DNA of 64,000 nucleotides from Pisaster brevispinus (GCA_023634235.1 JAMKCF010000003.1:21608742-21672741); one strand, 5' to 3'; shown: positions 12,701 through 24,661, numbered from the stretch's first letter. Notes: generated from the sequence alone by a model not told the origin. Numbers and translations are program-made.

Positions 12701-13242
12701 CTGTTGATTCTTTAGGTGTTGGTAATCACAAATACAATATGACATCATACATTTGAAACGGAAGCCGCAAAAGGAAACCTATGCCTACCTGCTGTTAAAA
12801 CCGTTTTAAACTTGTTTGACAAATTCTGTTGGATCAAGGTATCAACAGACTGCAGTTACCTGAACCATCAACACAAGACGACAATGTTGACTACTCATAC
12901 ATACCTTATCTACCAACGACGAAACCAAATTTGGAAAATCAAGCTTACGCTTCTGTACATGAAGAAGAGGGGAGCTCCCACGATGTTACGAACGGGCAGG
13001 AAGATGAACAAACCACCGGCGACATCAAAAATACCTACTTTGGTTTGATCCCAACTGTTGAACAAAAGACAGAGAATGAAGCTCCTGGAACCGCTGAAAG
13101 CGAAGGCGTGTCCTCCGCGACAGGGGAGGTTGCTCAGGAAGATATTAACATTTCTTTTCCATTGACTCAACATAAGTTTGGTAATATAACCTCTGATGGA
13201 TACGAGATTACAATGGTGAAGCCAACAGCAGCAAACCATTGA
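6719..13242 (+). CDS. Gene 1: class II EGF-like type I membrane receptor, intact tail
   Basis: Six-exon model: 6719-6897, 8744-8850, 9906-10053, 12089-12235, 12517-12560, 12839-13242; 1,029 nt, 342 aa, all GT-AG. ATG 6719 is the only ATG in the open frame of exon 1. Residues 1-38 form a signal-peptide-like segment (hydrophobic VALSLKVFIVVMCC). Residues ~60-146 are cysteine-rich: a shortened module (C-x5-C-x7-C-x3-C-x3-C-x4-C), then LC...C...C...IC closed by Cys146 from exon 4. Two cysteines of the class I module are replaced (GTSV, TFRIC). Transmembrane helix ~155-180, then REQGR. The ~160-aa tail has tyrosines in DYSYIPYLP, AYASV, TYFGL and DGYEITM; TYFGL fits YxxL. Exon 3 reads CNENQ where paralogues read CNGNQ. 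Near-identical to gene 4. Ligand and pathway are not recognisable; a surface signalling receptor is inferred. Confidence 0.72.
7343..8528. mobile_element. TTAA-flanked piggyBac-like non-autonomous element, gene 1 intron 1
   Basis: Both ends are TTAA. The left end reads TTAACCCTATCAGTCCC and the right end is the complement of TTAACCCTTTCAGTCCC, 16 of 17 bases alike. The aligned position in gene 6 intron 1 (58248-58256) is a single gtgttaata, the empty site, so the insert with target duplication is seen directly. The interior has no convincing transposase. Near the right end are two CCGGGATATCCCGG palindromes. TTAA plus CCCT ends is the piggyBac superfamily hallmark; family assignment is inference. 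Confidence 0.75.
9154..9167. promoter_or_regulatory. Palindromic RFX/X-box-like site in intron 2, gene 1
   Basis: GTTGCCATGGTAAC is a palindrome matching the GTNRCC-RGYAAC X-box consensus bound by RFX factors. The aligned site occurs in intron 2 of every gene. Function is inference. Confidence 0.35.
10234..10687. repeat. TACTCG-rich inverted-end repeat, gene 1 intron 3
   Basis: Both ends are dense in TACTCG/CGAGTA words, oriented as imperfect inverted repeats around a unique core. Its left end is shorter than in genes 2 and 6. Resembles a non-autonomous DNA transposon; family uncertain. Confidence 0.35.
10968..11793. other. 826-bp segment private to intron 3 of genes 1 and 4
   Basis: Between shared flanks ending gaattcactg and starting aatatgcgtg, this intron holds 826 bp in place of ~117 bp present in genes 0, 3 and 5. 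Gene 2 resembles the shorter form, so this is likely an insertion with loss of the old sequence. No coding potential or clear terminal repeats. It contains one GTTGCCATGGTAAC at 11639-11652. Confidence 0.5.
11960..12088 (+). pseudogene. EGF-like exon relic, gene 1 intron 3
   Basis: Same relic as at 285-413. It is almost identical in sequence and has the TAA directly before exon 4. High identity fits recent duplication rather than coding constraint. Confidence 0.5.
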
Positions 13243-13782
13243 TCTCGACCATTTGGGACCCGTTGAAGTGACGAGTTTTGTTTTCTTCACCCATTAAAAC
13301 ACGTGGGACCAAAACGTCATCCAATATTCTTGAGACTTCCAACAATGAGACCTTATACCAGTTTTGTAGAACCAAGAAACAAATTTTTGCTAGAATGGCA
13401 TTCAACAGAATGAACGTAAAAAACAAAACTTTAAGACTGGAAACAGACTGCAGCAAGATTAAAATTGAAGCGTTGTCTCCGTTTGACATCGCAGCACGCG
13501 AGGAGATTTACACTTTTTCAAACTTTAAACGTTCGGGCAAATGTTTGAGCTAAGTGGAGTCTATCCGTCTGAAGTAAACTGGACTGCTACCATTAAAACG
13601 TGTTAACTAATACTCTTGCAAACGTTTATTAACGTTGGCGGCGCATATCTTCTTCCACTCAGAAACTTAAACATTACTCTCTAGGGTTACCAACATGTCT
13701 ACCTGTGCCCGTATAAAACAACATGTAAATGTTACTTAACCAGCAGAGATCAGTGTCACAGCCCCATACAACTACCTTTTTA

Positions 13783-13788
13783 AATAAA
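13783..13788 (+). terminator. Polyadenylation signal, gene 1
   Basis: AATAAA ~540 nt after the stop; aligned with the gene 0 signal. Confidence 0.35.
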
Positions 13789-14836
13789 GATGTTCAGCTT
13801 TATAAATATGACGTAGTTGCGGCAGCTAAAACACAGTTTGATTCTAGTCAGAATGTCTAGAACACGAATCATCTTTTAGAAAAATGTTTTTGTACTAGGA
13901 TTTATACAGCTCATGTAACGTGATTATTATATGTATTTTGCACTGTATTATTGCGGAATTCAGGCGGACATTCTATTATAGCTTAATCGTACTATGTACA
14001 ATGAAAATTAAAGGTACGAGCATAAAGCTGCCCGCCAATTTAACAGTAAACCTATTATAACCTTTGTATGGAGTTAAATAATTGTTTTGAGTCTTGTAAA
14101 TATGACGTCATTGCTGCAGCCGGAACACTTTTGTTTAGTAACACGTCTGTATTTTTTTTTCCTAAGACTTTGATGAGTAACTTTACAAATGTATGTTTTT
14201 TTAACAAACTATGTTTATTAGAAATATTATGAGTTTTTGTAGTCTGTATTTACGCAATTTGCACAACTATTTTTTGAATTTAACTGAGAATTTGAAATGA
14301 CAGGACACACAAAGAAACTTTGCGCCGTTTTGCGCTCCTTGGTGATTCCGAACTGGATGCAGTTTTCTAAAAGTTGATTTTATTAATCATTCAGACCATG
14401 AACCCATCAGGATTAACGAAATAAGGGCTTGGTTTTGTGTTGTTCGACTGACACGCGGCCTTGGATAATGTGGCTGCTTTATTGCATTAGACACGGACAG
14501 TGAGCAGGATGGCTGCCCAGCACGCGAAAAAGAAAAAACCCAAGTTTGACAAAAAGTCACGTAAAGCCTGCTGTCTGAAGCTACAGAGTACGAATCTATA
14601 TTATGGAAGACCCAAACTCGATAGAAACTTAAGAAAACAAAGATTTAAACCCCCAGGTGAAAGAATTAGAACATTTTGTATTATTATTTCTACTACATTG
14701 CCACATTTTCTTGGTAACAAACCCACATGGGAGGTACTGTACATAGCTCTATAGTAATTTTTCTGAAACGAAAGTTGTTGTGCTGTAGGAATCGTTTAGT
14801 AAGAAAAGAACCGGTGTCCTAGGGAAAATTGTCCCT

Positions 14837-14967
14837 GGAGATTCTGTCCACCAATTATGGGAAATTAACATGGGCTAAAGGAGGTTAATTCAAAAGAGGG
14901 CGCTATTAGAAGAAACTTGTACTTAGGTCGCCGTTTGAGAGACAGAATGTCCAGAGACAGAATCTCC
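14837..14967. repeat. Small inverted-repeat element downstream of gene 1
   Basis: Copy of 3171-3302; the right arm has lost one G (AGACAGAATCTCC). Confidence 0.38.
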
Positions 14968-15019
14968 TGCCACACCGGCAGTGGTGTTTGATCAGAAGTG
15001 GTGACTACGGGCTCGAAAA

Positions 15020-15180
15020 GCCTTTGTCGATTGATTGATTGATCTGTTAATTTGATTGACTAATTGGTTGGTTTGTTAAAATATCGGTTGATTGGTTAAT
15101 AAGTTGATTTGGTAGATTCTTTTTTGATTGATTGATTTGTTGATTGGTTGGGTTGATTTATGGATTGGTTTCTGTTGATT
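15020..15180. repeat. TTGATTGA tract downstream of gene 1
   Basis: Aligned copy of the simple-repeat tract. Confidence 0.6.
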
Positions 15181-18100
15181 ATCATTCAATTCAATCCAAT
15201 TTAACCGTCACCATTTATTTCCATATTGCACATTGTACATAAGTAATTCAGAGAAGGTTAGTATTGAACAAAGCTGCATGATGTTTAAAGAGCTACTAAT
15301 AACTATGAGACACGATGAAGCAGAGGCAAATGGCAGATGCCGTATTCAAAGACTATATCTTGAAGAGTAATGCCTTTATAAAACAGGATACTTGACTTCT
15401 AAAACACAAGTTAAGTTACAACAGATCGTACAGGACAGACAGGGGACAGAACACGACAAACAAACAATCAAGCTAACACGACCTAACGAGCTCAGACAGA
15501 ACAAGGAGGTAAATCATAACGAGAAACCCACAGAGGTGAAGGATGAAAAGAGAAGAAGCTATACTGTTGATAATTAGATAATGATCATTTAATTGGTTGA
15601 ATGATTGACTAATTGGGTGATTAATTTGTTGCTTGGTTGATTGGTTGAAGTTTGCTGAAGATACCCATATCCACAAGAAATTAGTAATTGTCATTTACAG
15701 GAAAAGTTTAACATTAAAAGGCTTAACATTAAAAATGTTTAATATTAACTGTTTGCATACAAGTGTCCCTGTCCTAATCTACTCACACAACAATTTACTG
15801 AAATTTGTGGGTGTGCAAATTCGTAGAAAAACTGTTGTCCAATGCAAAGTTTCAAGTTTAAATTGTACACGTTGCATTGACACGGCAACCTTAAAACTAC
15901 AATTAAATTCATGGGTACTGTTTACTCCAATTCTAATCTGTTGCGTGTTTAGTTCCTTGTATTGGCTCCGCCTCCACTTTGCAACAAAAAACAGGATTGG
16001 AGTTGTTGAAACAACAATTTAAACTTTTGCCAGCGAAAAGACGGAAGTGAACATGTCCTTGTACACCACCAGATCAGCCGTTAAGGATATGCATCTCTCA
16101 ATATAGACTTGTGGACAAATTGTTAAATGTTTGTCGCGTTGATAGCGTTAACGGCTCTCTCGTCGAAACTATACTCTCGTAAAAAAATTGCGGGCTCGAG
16201 GTGACTACGGGCTCGAAAAGCCTTTGTCGATTTACCAATCTATGACCATATTTTTAAGTGTATATTTTCACATGTGAATTTTATGGTGTGTTTATTGTTA
16301 TCTAGAGAATGGAAATGACCCGTTTCTCCAAAAGAAACATTTCCCTTTTCTCATGTACCTAGCCTGATCTCACTTCCAAAATATTAACAAACCCAAGAAT
16401 AATATCTGATATAATATCATCGCTACTTACATAGGTAGATTAAAAATGCTTGTTTTTCCACCATAAAAAAAGAGAAAAATCTTGGACGGCCTTACTTCCT
16501 ACTCTCTTTCACAAGACCTACCCAGACTGTTTGCCAACCTTTGTCAAAGGCACAATTCCCCTAAATATTTCCCCTGTCTGTCTCACGACATAAACATGCC
16601 AAGGTTTCATTTTGTTCGATACGGGGCTTGGTGTTCCCCTCCCCACCCCCATTGTCTTTTCACTGCGCTCTTCTTCAGAACAAAGTCCTGATAAGAGTAA
16701 GTTGCCAAAATTTGTATGGCACAAATAATGTCATAATCGTCTACTCAATATTTGGTTTGCACTCGACAAAATTGCAACTAAAATTATTTCTGTTGCAAAT
16801 GTCTCCAAAAATAGTCCTAAACAACACATCAAAAAAGTAGATATAAGGAAACTGGGGAAATATGCAGTTTGCAAGAGTTCAAATCGGACGCTTTGGCTTC
16901 AATTTTTATTAACAATGTATGTAAGCACAGGCCCTGATATTTGTAGAAATGATTCGTTATCGCACACTATTTGCATGGATACGATCACCGCATATTTCCC
17001 AATGCAATGTTGAACATAAGAAATTCCACGCAGGACGTCAATTTCCAAGATGGTCGCCATTTTCCCTCCAAAATCTTTTTATCACTTGTCAATAAGATAA
17101 GAATCTGATAAAATTTACAGCTAAAATAGAAAAAGGAGTTCATAAACTGAATTTTTTGGGGAATAAAATACCTAATTCGTACCAGGAAAAAGTGTAACTT
17201 TTGGTTTGAATGGCCTCGGCTAGTAAATCTTATTTAAGGTATACATTACACTGTATTTATTTGAACGTTGAATTTACAAAAAACAGAATGTATGTGTTTT
17301 TACTCGAACGCTGCAATTGAATGACTGAGCAGCGGCATAATCTACCCTTGTACTATCTACAGACTATTTTAGTACTGACTATTTTAAATGAATAATCTTT
17401 TCATCGAAGACCTTTGCGAATCCGACCAATCAGAATGTTCCGTCCACTTTTTGACTAGTTCGCCATAGGGTGTGTACAAACCGACAAACAGGAAATTCCA
17501 AGTCTGTCGCAAGAGGGCGCTTTACGTAGATCACTGTCTTTGAACCAATTTAAGTTAGGTTTTTAAAATGGAACGCTGGAATTGGCTGGGGAAATACCGT
17601 TTCTTTAATACAAGAAATCGATAGTGCTCAGTAATTTTGTTTACAAAAGGACCTTTACAGCGTGCACTTTTAAAATCGAGTCAAAGCACGACAACACATA
17701 CAGTTCTTTTTTAGAGCTTAGTTCTGGAGTGAGGTCAATTAGATGAACCGAAACGCTAACTTTTTTCTTTCAGATTAAAGGAAAAACTGCAGTCATTAAG
17801 TTAATCGTTCCTCAGATTCAAATGTTTAGAGGTGAAAAACTATCGAAACTATTGACTTCGAATGGAAACCTTTTCAAAATAGTTATCAACGGCTGCAGTG
17901 CTTTTCACCAAGTAGGTTTTTATGACCATTAATTCTTTTTATCAATCTTTGACCCCACTATTAAATGTAGATTTTCACAAGTGGATTTTATGGTGTGTTT
18001 ATTGTTACCTAAAGGATGAAATGAACCGTTCATTCCAAAGACCAAAATCTGTATTTATTTTGAACTACCCCTTTAACATATCCTTTTTCCCATGTAACTA

Positions 18101-18284
18101 GCCTGATCTCACTTCCAAAAGAATAACATACCCGAGAATAATGTCTGACGCATAAATCTTTCTACTCTCTGTCGTACCACAAAAACACCTAGCCAAGCAA
18201 GAAGCGGCTATACTGAGCGACACCGAACTCGTGACTTCACAGTAAAAACGAACATATAACAACACAGTAAACTTCCTGCTACGC

Positions 18285-18292
18285 TATAAAAA
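18285..18292 (+). promoter_or_regulatory. Probable TATA box, gene 2
   Basis: TATAAAAA lies 130 nt before the ATG at 18415. The aligned position in other copies is TATAAAA, TATATAA or TATGTAA. Start of transcription is inferred ~30 nt downstream. Confidence 0.45.
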
Positions 18293-18414
18293 ATAACAGT
18301 TAGTGTTAGACGTAGACTTAGTATACTAACACTTTGGAGCTGGATGCAATTTACTGTACAACAAAAAGTAGTTTAAGTGTTTGGTTTCACCGATTTACAA
18401 TTCAAGTCATTACG

Positions 18415-21400
18415 ATGGCGTGGACGGCACAAGCGGGACTCGAACCGAGGACAGTCGCACTAAGTTTGAAAGTGTTCATCGTGGTGATGTGTTGTGCTCA
18501 TGCACGACTTGGTATTTGTACAGCACAGCGGACGCTTCCAGATACATTGCGGAATTATGTTCCAGAGATGAGGGAACATTTCTGTAGTGAAGGGTAAGAC
18601 TGTGTGGGCCAAGTTTAATATTTGTATGTAAAGAAAGGCTGACTCTCTGATTACGACATACATACTCATTTAGAGACAGTAATTGTAGTGTCTAGAAGGA
18701 AGTGGTTGCATTTGACAGTCTCTGTAGGTTTTCCTACCGGAAAAGGGACAATGTGAATCTAGTTAGTGTGTTTATTATTTTTACTGTGACTAATTAATGC
18801 AAAAGCAGGGGCGTTCAAATTTACACCATGGGTGTTGACACAGATATTAAAAAAATTAAAAACAATCACCCGGATTTACTCCACGTACGCGTAAAAATAT
18901 AGGAGCAGGCATTGTTGTTATTTATGGTTTTTTGAATAAGGGAATAACAGATCGTTGACGAGGTCATCAAAGTCCGTTTTATTCACTTCTACCTGTGTTT
19001 ATATCGCACGTTTAAACATGGTCATGGGATCTCCCCTCGACCAATCAGAATGAAAAAACTGTACCAGGTATATATGAATGATATTTTTTGTTTAGACATT
19101 ATCCTTCTTTAGCAAGTGTACGAGCGAAGTCATGATCGTAAACTCATGAATACACGACCCTAATGATTTGGTGGTTGTTTCCGAATGTTACAAATTATTC
19201 AAATTATTGTCTGTTTAGAAATATGGTGTGCAACGGTAACCCTGACAATTGTGAAAACCGACTAAACAGACTGTGTGCGCAGATTTTTGGAAATAACTGC
19301 TGGACCACGTCACAAGGTAGGTTTACGTGTTGCCCCAATACACAGATTATTGAGTGTCAAAAGCGATTAGCAAAGGACAACTCAAGCAACTCGTTTCATA
19401 CAAATGCGAACAATGAACATGGCTATTAGTTAATAACAAACATTTGCTTGCTGGAATGGCGCCCATGGTGCCCCTCTTTCGTATTTCCCAAAATTCTCTG
19501 GAGAGTTATATGAAACTTTCTAAAAACCACTTAAAACCTTTAACGTCGTTAAAATAAAGGTCAAACAAGCGCTTACCATGGTAACAAATGAACATCTTAC
19601 ACTAATACTCTAGCAAAATGTTTGGGAAATTCGGAAAACTTGGCGGTGATCGAAGGCAGCGTTAACATGGTGCCACCCACTTTCCTGTATAAGTTTTAAA
19701 AAGAAAAAAAAAAAGAAAGTCTGCCACGATAGGACTAAGGGCAAAAGTAAAAGAAAACAAGAAAAAACAGCATTCAACTTCCCCCCAATAACTTGAAATA
19801 GTTTACCTTTAAAATAATCGTTAACTGCCAAAACTTATGGTTTGTTCGTATGAAGTAAACAATGGTCAATGTCAAAATAGTTATTATTATTAAAGTAATG
19901 CAAAATTGACCTTCAGCTGCGATTCTTAGTTTACAAAAAAACGCGCATATTATTGTCAAGAATAGGCAAATGCATTTTTAACAATACAACTTGGCACATA
20001 TCCATAAAATGTCATAAACTAACTAAAAGCTTTCTGTAATTTATCAAACAATACACAAGGTCATATCATATTATAAATATTTGACAACACTTTATATTTG
20101 TGCAAATATTAATTGCGGTCTTAATATCTTGAATATTCTCACTTAACAAAAAGGTGCAAATAATATTTCTTTTGTTTGGTGTCCCCTCGGGGCCACCATC
20201 ATTTACTTTCATAATAACTTTTTGTTTTACTAAAATATATTTTCTGCAATAGACATTCATGTAAACCTCAGAATCAAACCATGGGAATCTAATTGTGTGG
20301 CAACGTATTTTGCTATTAAAGTGTGTTTTTATTTTCCCTATTCAAATTGAATCTGTCTGTTATTCCTTGTAGATCCTATTCCCCTCTGCAACGGAAATCA
20401 GACTCGGCTTTGTGACAAGAGAGACGCCGTCGTTTGTCAGGACAACCGAGGCACATGTGTGTACCGTTCTGATCCACAGTCAACATTCTGCATCTGTGCA
20501 AACCAAGATTTATCGTATACCGGGTAAAACTTCGCTCTCAATATCAAATGATTCTGGTTTGGGTGGATAATTGTTGGGCGGAGTCAGGTTTTAATGGCTT
20601 TGGCAGCGTTGGATGGGGTGACTTAACGGTACTCCCGTTTTGCTTATTGAGTGGTTCGAACGGATAATAAAAGGGCAGCATAGCCTGGAAACAAAATTTA
20701 TATTTGACATGTTGTTGTACAAACTGTTTGACAGTGCTGTAGTATTCGTACTCGGTACTTGTACTCTAGTACTACTAGGCTAGCTAAATACTCATACTCG
20801 GTGTCCATAATCGATACCTGACTGAAAAATAATCTCTACTCAAATTCATGAGCTCGATAATCGACTGAATGTACTCAATAGAGTCGATTTTAAGAACTCG
20901 TGGTCAAATCAAGGATTAGAGGAATGGAGCACTGGAATAAAGTAAAATTGAAATTGTCTATGACATATTTATGCTTAAAAGGCCTAGTTATCATAACACA
21001 TTGACATTTAAAAATTAGTCAAAAACAATACATGGTTTTATAACTCATTTTGCAGTATTTATTTTATAAAGTACTCGAACTCGTCCTCCAACTCGGATAG
21101 CTAGGTACTAGTTCCGAATATCTAACATCCAAGTGCCGAGTCCAGCAGCCGGGTACCAATTACCCATACTCGATGGCCGAAGTACTCGGACTCGAGTACT
21201 ACTCGGCCACCCTAGTCTCGGCAGGACTTGACACTCGACTAAACAGTTCCTGACTACAATGTCTGTTTTATTATTGGAGTAAAATCGGTTTGGAACACGA
21301 CACGTGAATCTTTAATCGAACTGTTAATTATTCTTCAGTTTGACTTGGTCATTGATTCTGATAAGCAAATTTTTTTCTGTGCTAAGCACGATTTAACTAC

Positions 21401-23342
21401 AAAGTGGTTCTCAGTGAAATACCGCCCGGTATTAACAGTACATTCAGACATAAAGAAACCGTGGGAATTCATTGCGGTATTAAAAAAACCTAAGACGAAT
21501 TGGAAAATGCTTAGCAGTAACCGGAAAAGTCGAAACATTTACCAAAAACCTTCAACGGGGTGGTATCAATGTACGTGTTGAGTCACTCTTGAAACTAGCA
21601 AGACGAACCAGCATAATTATCAATGATTGACGCTTTATACTGGTTATCAATAAACAAGAATGTCAAATAGACAGTTAGAACCATGCTGTACCTCAGCCAT
21701 CTTGGGAGTGACCAACATTCCAGTCAGTCAGTGTAACAGAATCCTCAAAGGCAAAGTGGACTGAATCTATCTTGATGCAGACTGAAAAACAGTATGATAA
21801 ACTTAGACGTGTACTCCAGTTAACACAATGTTTGATTTGTACCATAAAGATGTGAGCCAACTGTGTCGACCGAGCCCCCTACAACTGAAGAGGGAGACAC
21901 ATCGGGAACCAACGTGGCAGCTATTGTTTTTGGGTCTCTGTTTGCTCTTCTACTCCTCTTTGTGATCATTGCTGCCGTGGTGCTCTATCTTCGCAGACAG
22001 GGAAGACTGCCGTCCTTCATGAAGCGAACAGCGTAAGTTCTTTTGACAATGTCTTTCACCTTTTGTTTGCCACGGACTTAAAGATCAACGAAAGTGGTCT
22101 GGAATCGGTAGAGTCTGTTTTTTGACAGAAAGTTCAAAAACAAGAACAGCCGGGGAAAAAAATTCATTTTGCTCGAGTGCAATTTTGATTCACATTTCAA
22201 AAGCACACTAATAAAAAGTTTCAAGAAACTGTGTACCTTTGAATTTTATTCTGAACACTTTATGAAATGAAAAGATGAATGAACTAGAAGACAGGCAAAC
22301 CCACGGCCACGATCAATGTTGGCTCCTTTTATTGCGCAGTCTGTGCTCCACCTGGGGTGCTGAGTAGTATACTCAATATTATTATTCATTACGCCAATAC
22401 GTCAACTATAATGCATTAATACAAGAAACTTTTAAACTGTCCGTTTCTAAATGATAAAATGGAATATTTATAGAAAAGCAGGAACAACTATTAGAGTCAT
22501 AGGACAAGACAAACCCATTCTAGAATGGCCAGGATTAAAGCAAACGTGAACCTAGTCAATGTGACTCGAAAGTCTATTAATCCAATCGTTGGAAAGGTAC
22601 GGTTCTAAACAAACAAATAAATCAGAAGAATAATAACATTGGGCAGGGAACGATGGCCGATGCACTTTGACCGAGATGGAGTTCTGAAGTAGGTGCCTAG
22701 ACCTGTTGAGGGAGCTCTACCGAACTGTTCTCAACAAAAGTGTAACGACACAACTCCTTAAGTTTTACATTTTAATTAATCAATTATTATTATTTATTTT
22801 TTTGCTTACGAAAGGAACCCTGCTGAACTGTCGAGTGTTTCATTGGAAGCAAGGAGTAAGTAATATTAAGCTAACTCACACAACCTTAAGGATTTCTGTC
22901 GGGTCCTGCTGTTGTTGTTTTATAATTCCCTTTTCTAAATAAATCTCTTGTGGGGTCCATGTTGAAGAAAAGAAAAACTTGTGGGGTAGCATTTTTCTAT
23001 TGTGTAAAACACCCCACAAGGGTGCTCCCGTAAGCCCACCCTTATGGATCTGGTGTGTAGAGTCCTGCCATTGCTATTCATTTCCTTTTCTGTAGAAATT
23101 CTCTGCGGGGTACCACTATAACGAAGAAAACCTTGTTGGGTAGCAATGTTTCATTGTTAAAAGTACCCTGTAAGGATAGGCGTGTGAAGGGGCACACCCA
23201 CACACACACACTAAAAAAGTTGTTTAATATCTATTTCATAAGGTTTAACTTTAGTCAGTCGTGGTAAAGTGCACTGGTTGTGGCAGACAATAGACAGTCA
23301 CCCAAACTTGTGGTGCTGTCAATGTCAACACCTTTAAAATAA
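18415..23342 (+). CDS. Gene 2: class I EGF-like membrane receptor, tail cut by a nonsense codon
   Basis: Exons 18415-18593, 19219-19316, 20373-20523, 21850-22032, 22815-22855 and 23287-23342 sum to 708 nt (235 aa). Starts MAWTAQAGLEPRT with a signal-peptide-like stretch. Exon 3 keeps the full cysteine set (LCNGNQTRLC, VVC, GTC, TFCIC), and the last cysteine comes from exon 4 (CEPTVSTEPPTTEEGD stalk). Transmembrane helix VAAIVFGSLFALLLLFVIIAAVVLYL, then RRQGR. The tail exon opens in phase, but the glutamine codon present in gene 6 is TAA here at 23340-23342, so the tail ends after 17 exon-6 codons. The downstream frame stays open to 24182 and is highly similar to the gene 6 tail. This is either a recent loss of signalling or a truncated isoform; a sequence error or a skipped segment cannot be excluded. 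Divergence from genes 1, 3, 4 and 5 shows an older lineage shared with gene 6. Confidence 0.6.
19572..19585. promoter_or_regulatory. RFX-like site, altered, gene 2 intron 2
   Basis: Reads CTTACCATGGTAAC. It is still a TTACCATGGTAA palindrome, but the left half departs from the X-box. Confidence 0.25.
20732..21215. repeat. TACTCG-rich inverted-end repeat, gene 2 intron 3
   Basis: Fuller copy. It begins CAGTGCTGTAGTATTCGTAC and ends CTACTCGGCCACCCTAG, whose complement (CTAGGGTGGCCGAGTAG) resembles the start; CAG-type ends recall hAT elements. No clear 8-bp target duplication. Confidence 0.38.
21728..21849 (+). pseudogene. EGF-like exon relic, gene 2 intron 3
   Basis: Shorter copy. Five bases are missing after TGTAAC, giving a frameshift and an early TGA, with a further stop near the former CFC segment. 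It cannot be coding in the exon 4 frame. Confidence 0.5.
22271..22454. other. 184-bp intron 4 block identical in genes 2 and 6
   Basis: Matches 61743-61926 with no difference that I can see, while bases on both sides and the neighbouring exons differ. Absent from class II genes. Either a regulatory element, a recent gene conversion tract or a repeat. Confidence 0.5.
22930..23185. repeat. Short tandem duplication in intron 5, gene 2
   Basis: Two related ~150-190-bp units, each with a ctcTgYggggt..gaagaaaa..cttgtggggtagca core and a poly-pyrimidine ctgttg/cattgct start. Confidence 0.45.
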
Positions 23343-24182
23343 AATCATTATTTCTCATTATTTAAAATAGTTGTCACTAGGTCAAAGCTATCCGAACCAC
23401 CGGTACCCGGCAGTAGCGTGGAGTATTCGTACGCATATGACCACCGACCAGCGAAGACTGGTGCAAAGGAAGATTCAGATCAGGATGACCACACCTACTA
23501 CTCTGTTGGTGAGGGTGGTTACAGGGAGGGGAACCAACGTTATGTCCTAGAAGGGCAAAGGAAGATAATAGCTACCAAGGAACTTGACACATCTACGGAC
23601 GATGCCCAAGACCATGCATACCTTGTGCTCAACAGGAACGATGAGGCTGATGAAGTGGGAATGGAAACTGGAGGAGGACACTCGGATAAGGTCGAAGTGA
23701 CTGACTCAACTACAGGGTTCAAATCGAAGGAGGCCAACGATGAAGATTACACTCCACTGGTACCCACTGGAAATCCAAAGTCACGAAGTGAACAATCTGG
23801 GAATGAGGTTGCTGTATCACCCACTTCGGCCAATGAAGGCGATGTGACGTCCCCGATCGAGTTACCAACCGAGGGTCTCTCCAATGGAGACAACGGTACA
23901 TACTTTCCACTGATCCAAACCACAGCCCCGAAGTCCACTGTGAAGCAATCCGGATACGAAGATGCAAAGATACCCACTTCAGAAAGTCATGACGCAACCT
24001 CGCCGACATCAGATGCACAGACCACAAGTTGTGACGATGACACTTACACCCCATTGGTCCAAACTGCGGATTCGAAATCCCCAAAGGAACACTCTGGTTA
24101 CGAGACAGCAATATTCTCGAACCCAGGTTTGGCTGCCGACGGTGATGACACGTCCCCTACGAACACTTGGACAGAAAACTAG
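23343..24182 (+). pseudogene. Unreached class I tail of gene 2
   Basis: The frame continues without a stop for ~280 codons after the TAA at 23340. It encodes the class I tail: EYSYAYD, HTYYSV, HAYLVL, DEDYTPL, GTYFPL with SGYEDA, and DTYTPL with SGYETA. Near its end one C is missing from a run of C (cgtcccctacg; gene 6 has five C), which shifts the frame to TNTWTEN-stop. It therefore loses the last two gene 6 motifs, YEHL and DYQHL. Two independent lesions with otherwise good conservation suggest recent decay. It could still be made by an internal promoter or splice site, but I see no ATG with support. Confidence 0.6.
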
Positions 24183-24661
24183 AGAATAAATCGAAGGAGG
24201 GCGGGCTTTTAGCCACGGATGACTACTATTAGCATTTGTGCATCAACTAACTTGTGTTCTTTCTGCAGCAGTAAACTCATTTTGTCATACAAATACAAAG
24301 CTTGTGCAAAACCAAACATCTTTGATAACTTGGTCAAACCATATAAACGTGTAAAGGCAAACAATTTGATCACTTTGGTCAAATTCAGACAGGTCTAGAC
24401 TTCAATATGGTCCGAAGTGAATAATTAAAAAACCCCAGATCGCTTGGTTACATTGTGAATAGTGATCGTGTACAAATTCAAGCGTCTTTAGATCACAACA
24501 TGATATTATGTTATAATACCATAAGGTAGTGTTCTCTGAATCCGTAATACATGAATTGAAAGCCAGAAGATATATACAAATGGTTGCCAAACGATGCACG
24601 TCTGAATTTGCCTGGACCAGACAAAACCATTTGAATAACTCTTCCATGATAAAAACACAAT

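Larger units (their letters stand above)
13243..18414. other. Spacer between genes 1 and 2
   Basis: Same order of blocks as 1401-6718. From ~15.3 kb on it diverges from the gene 0 and gene 3 spacers and instead resembles the one before gene 6. No further gene is seen. Confidence 0.5.

Noticed and set aside
14500..14754. 84-codon frame starting MAAQHAKKKKPKFDKK downstream of genes 1 and 4
   Set aside because: The ATG and frame are missing in the aligned spacers of genes 0, 3 and 5 (a 14-bp loss and base changes). Probably chance.
23719..24111. 130-codon minus-strand frame opposite the class I tail
   Set aside because: Shadow of the tail exon on the other strand; composition follows from the + strand codons.
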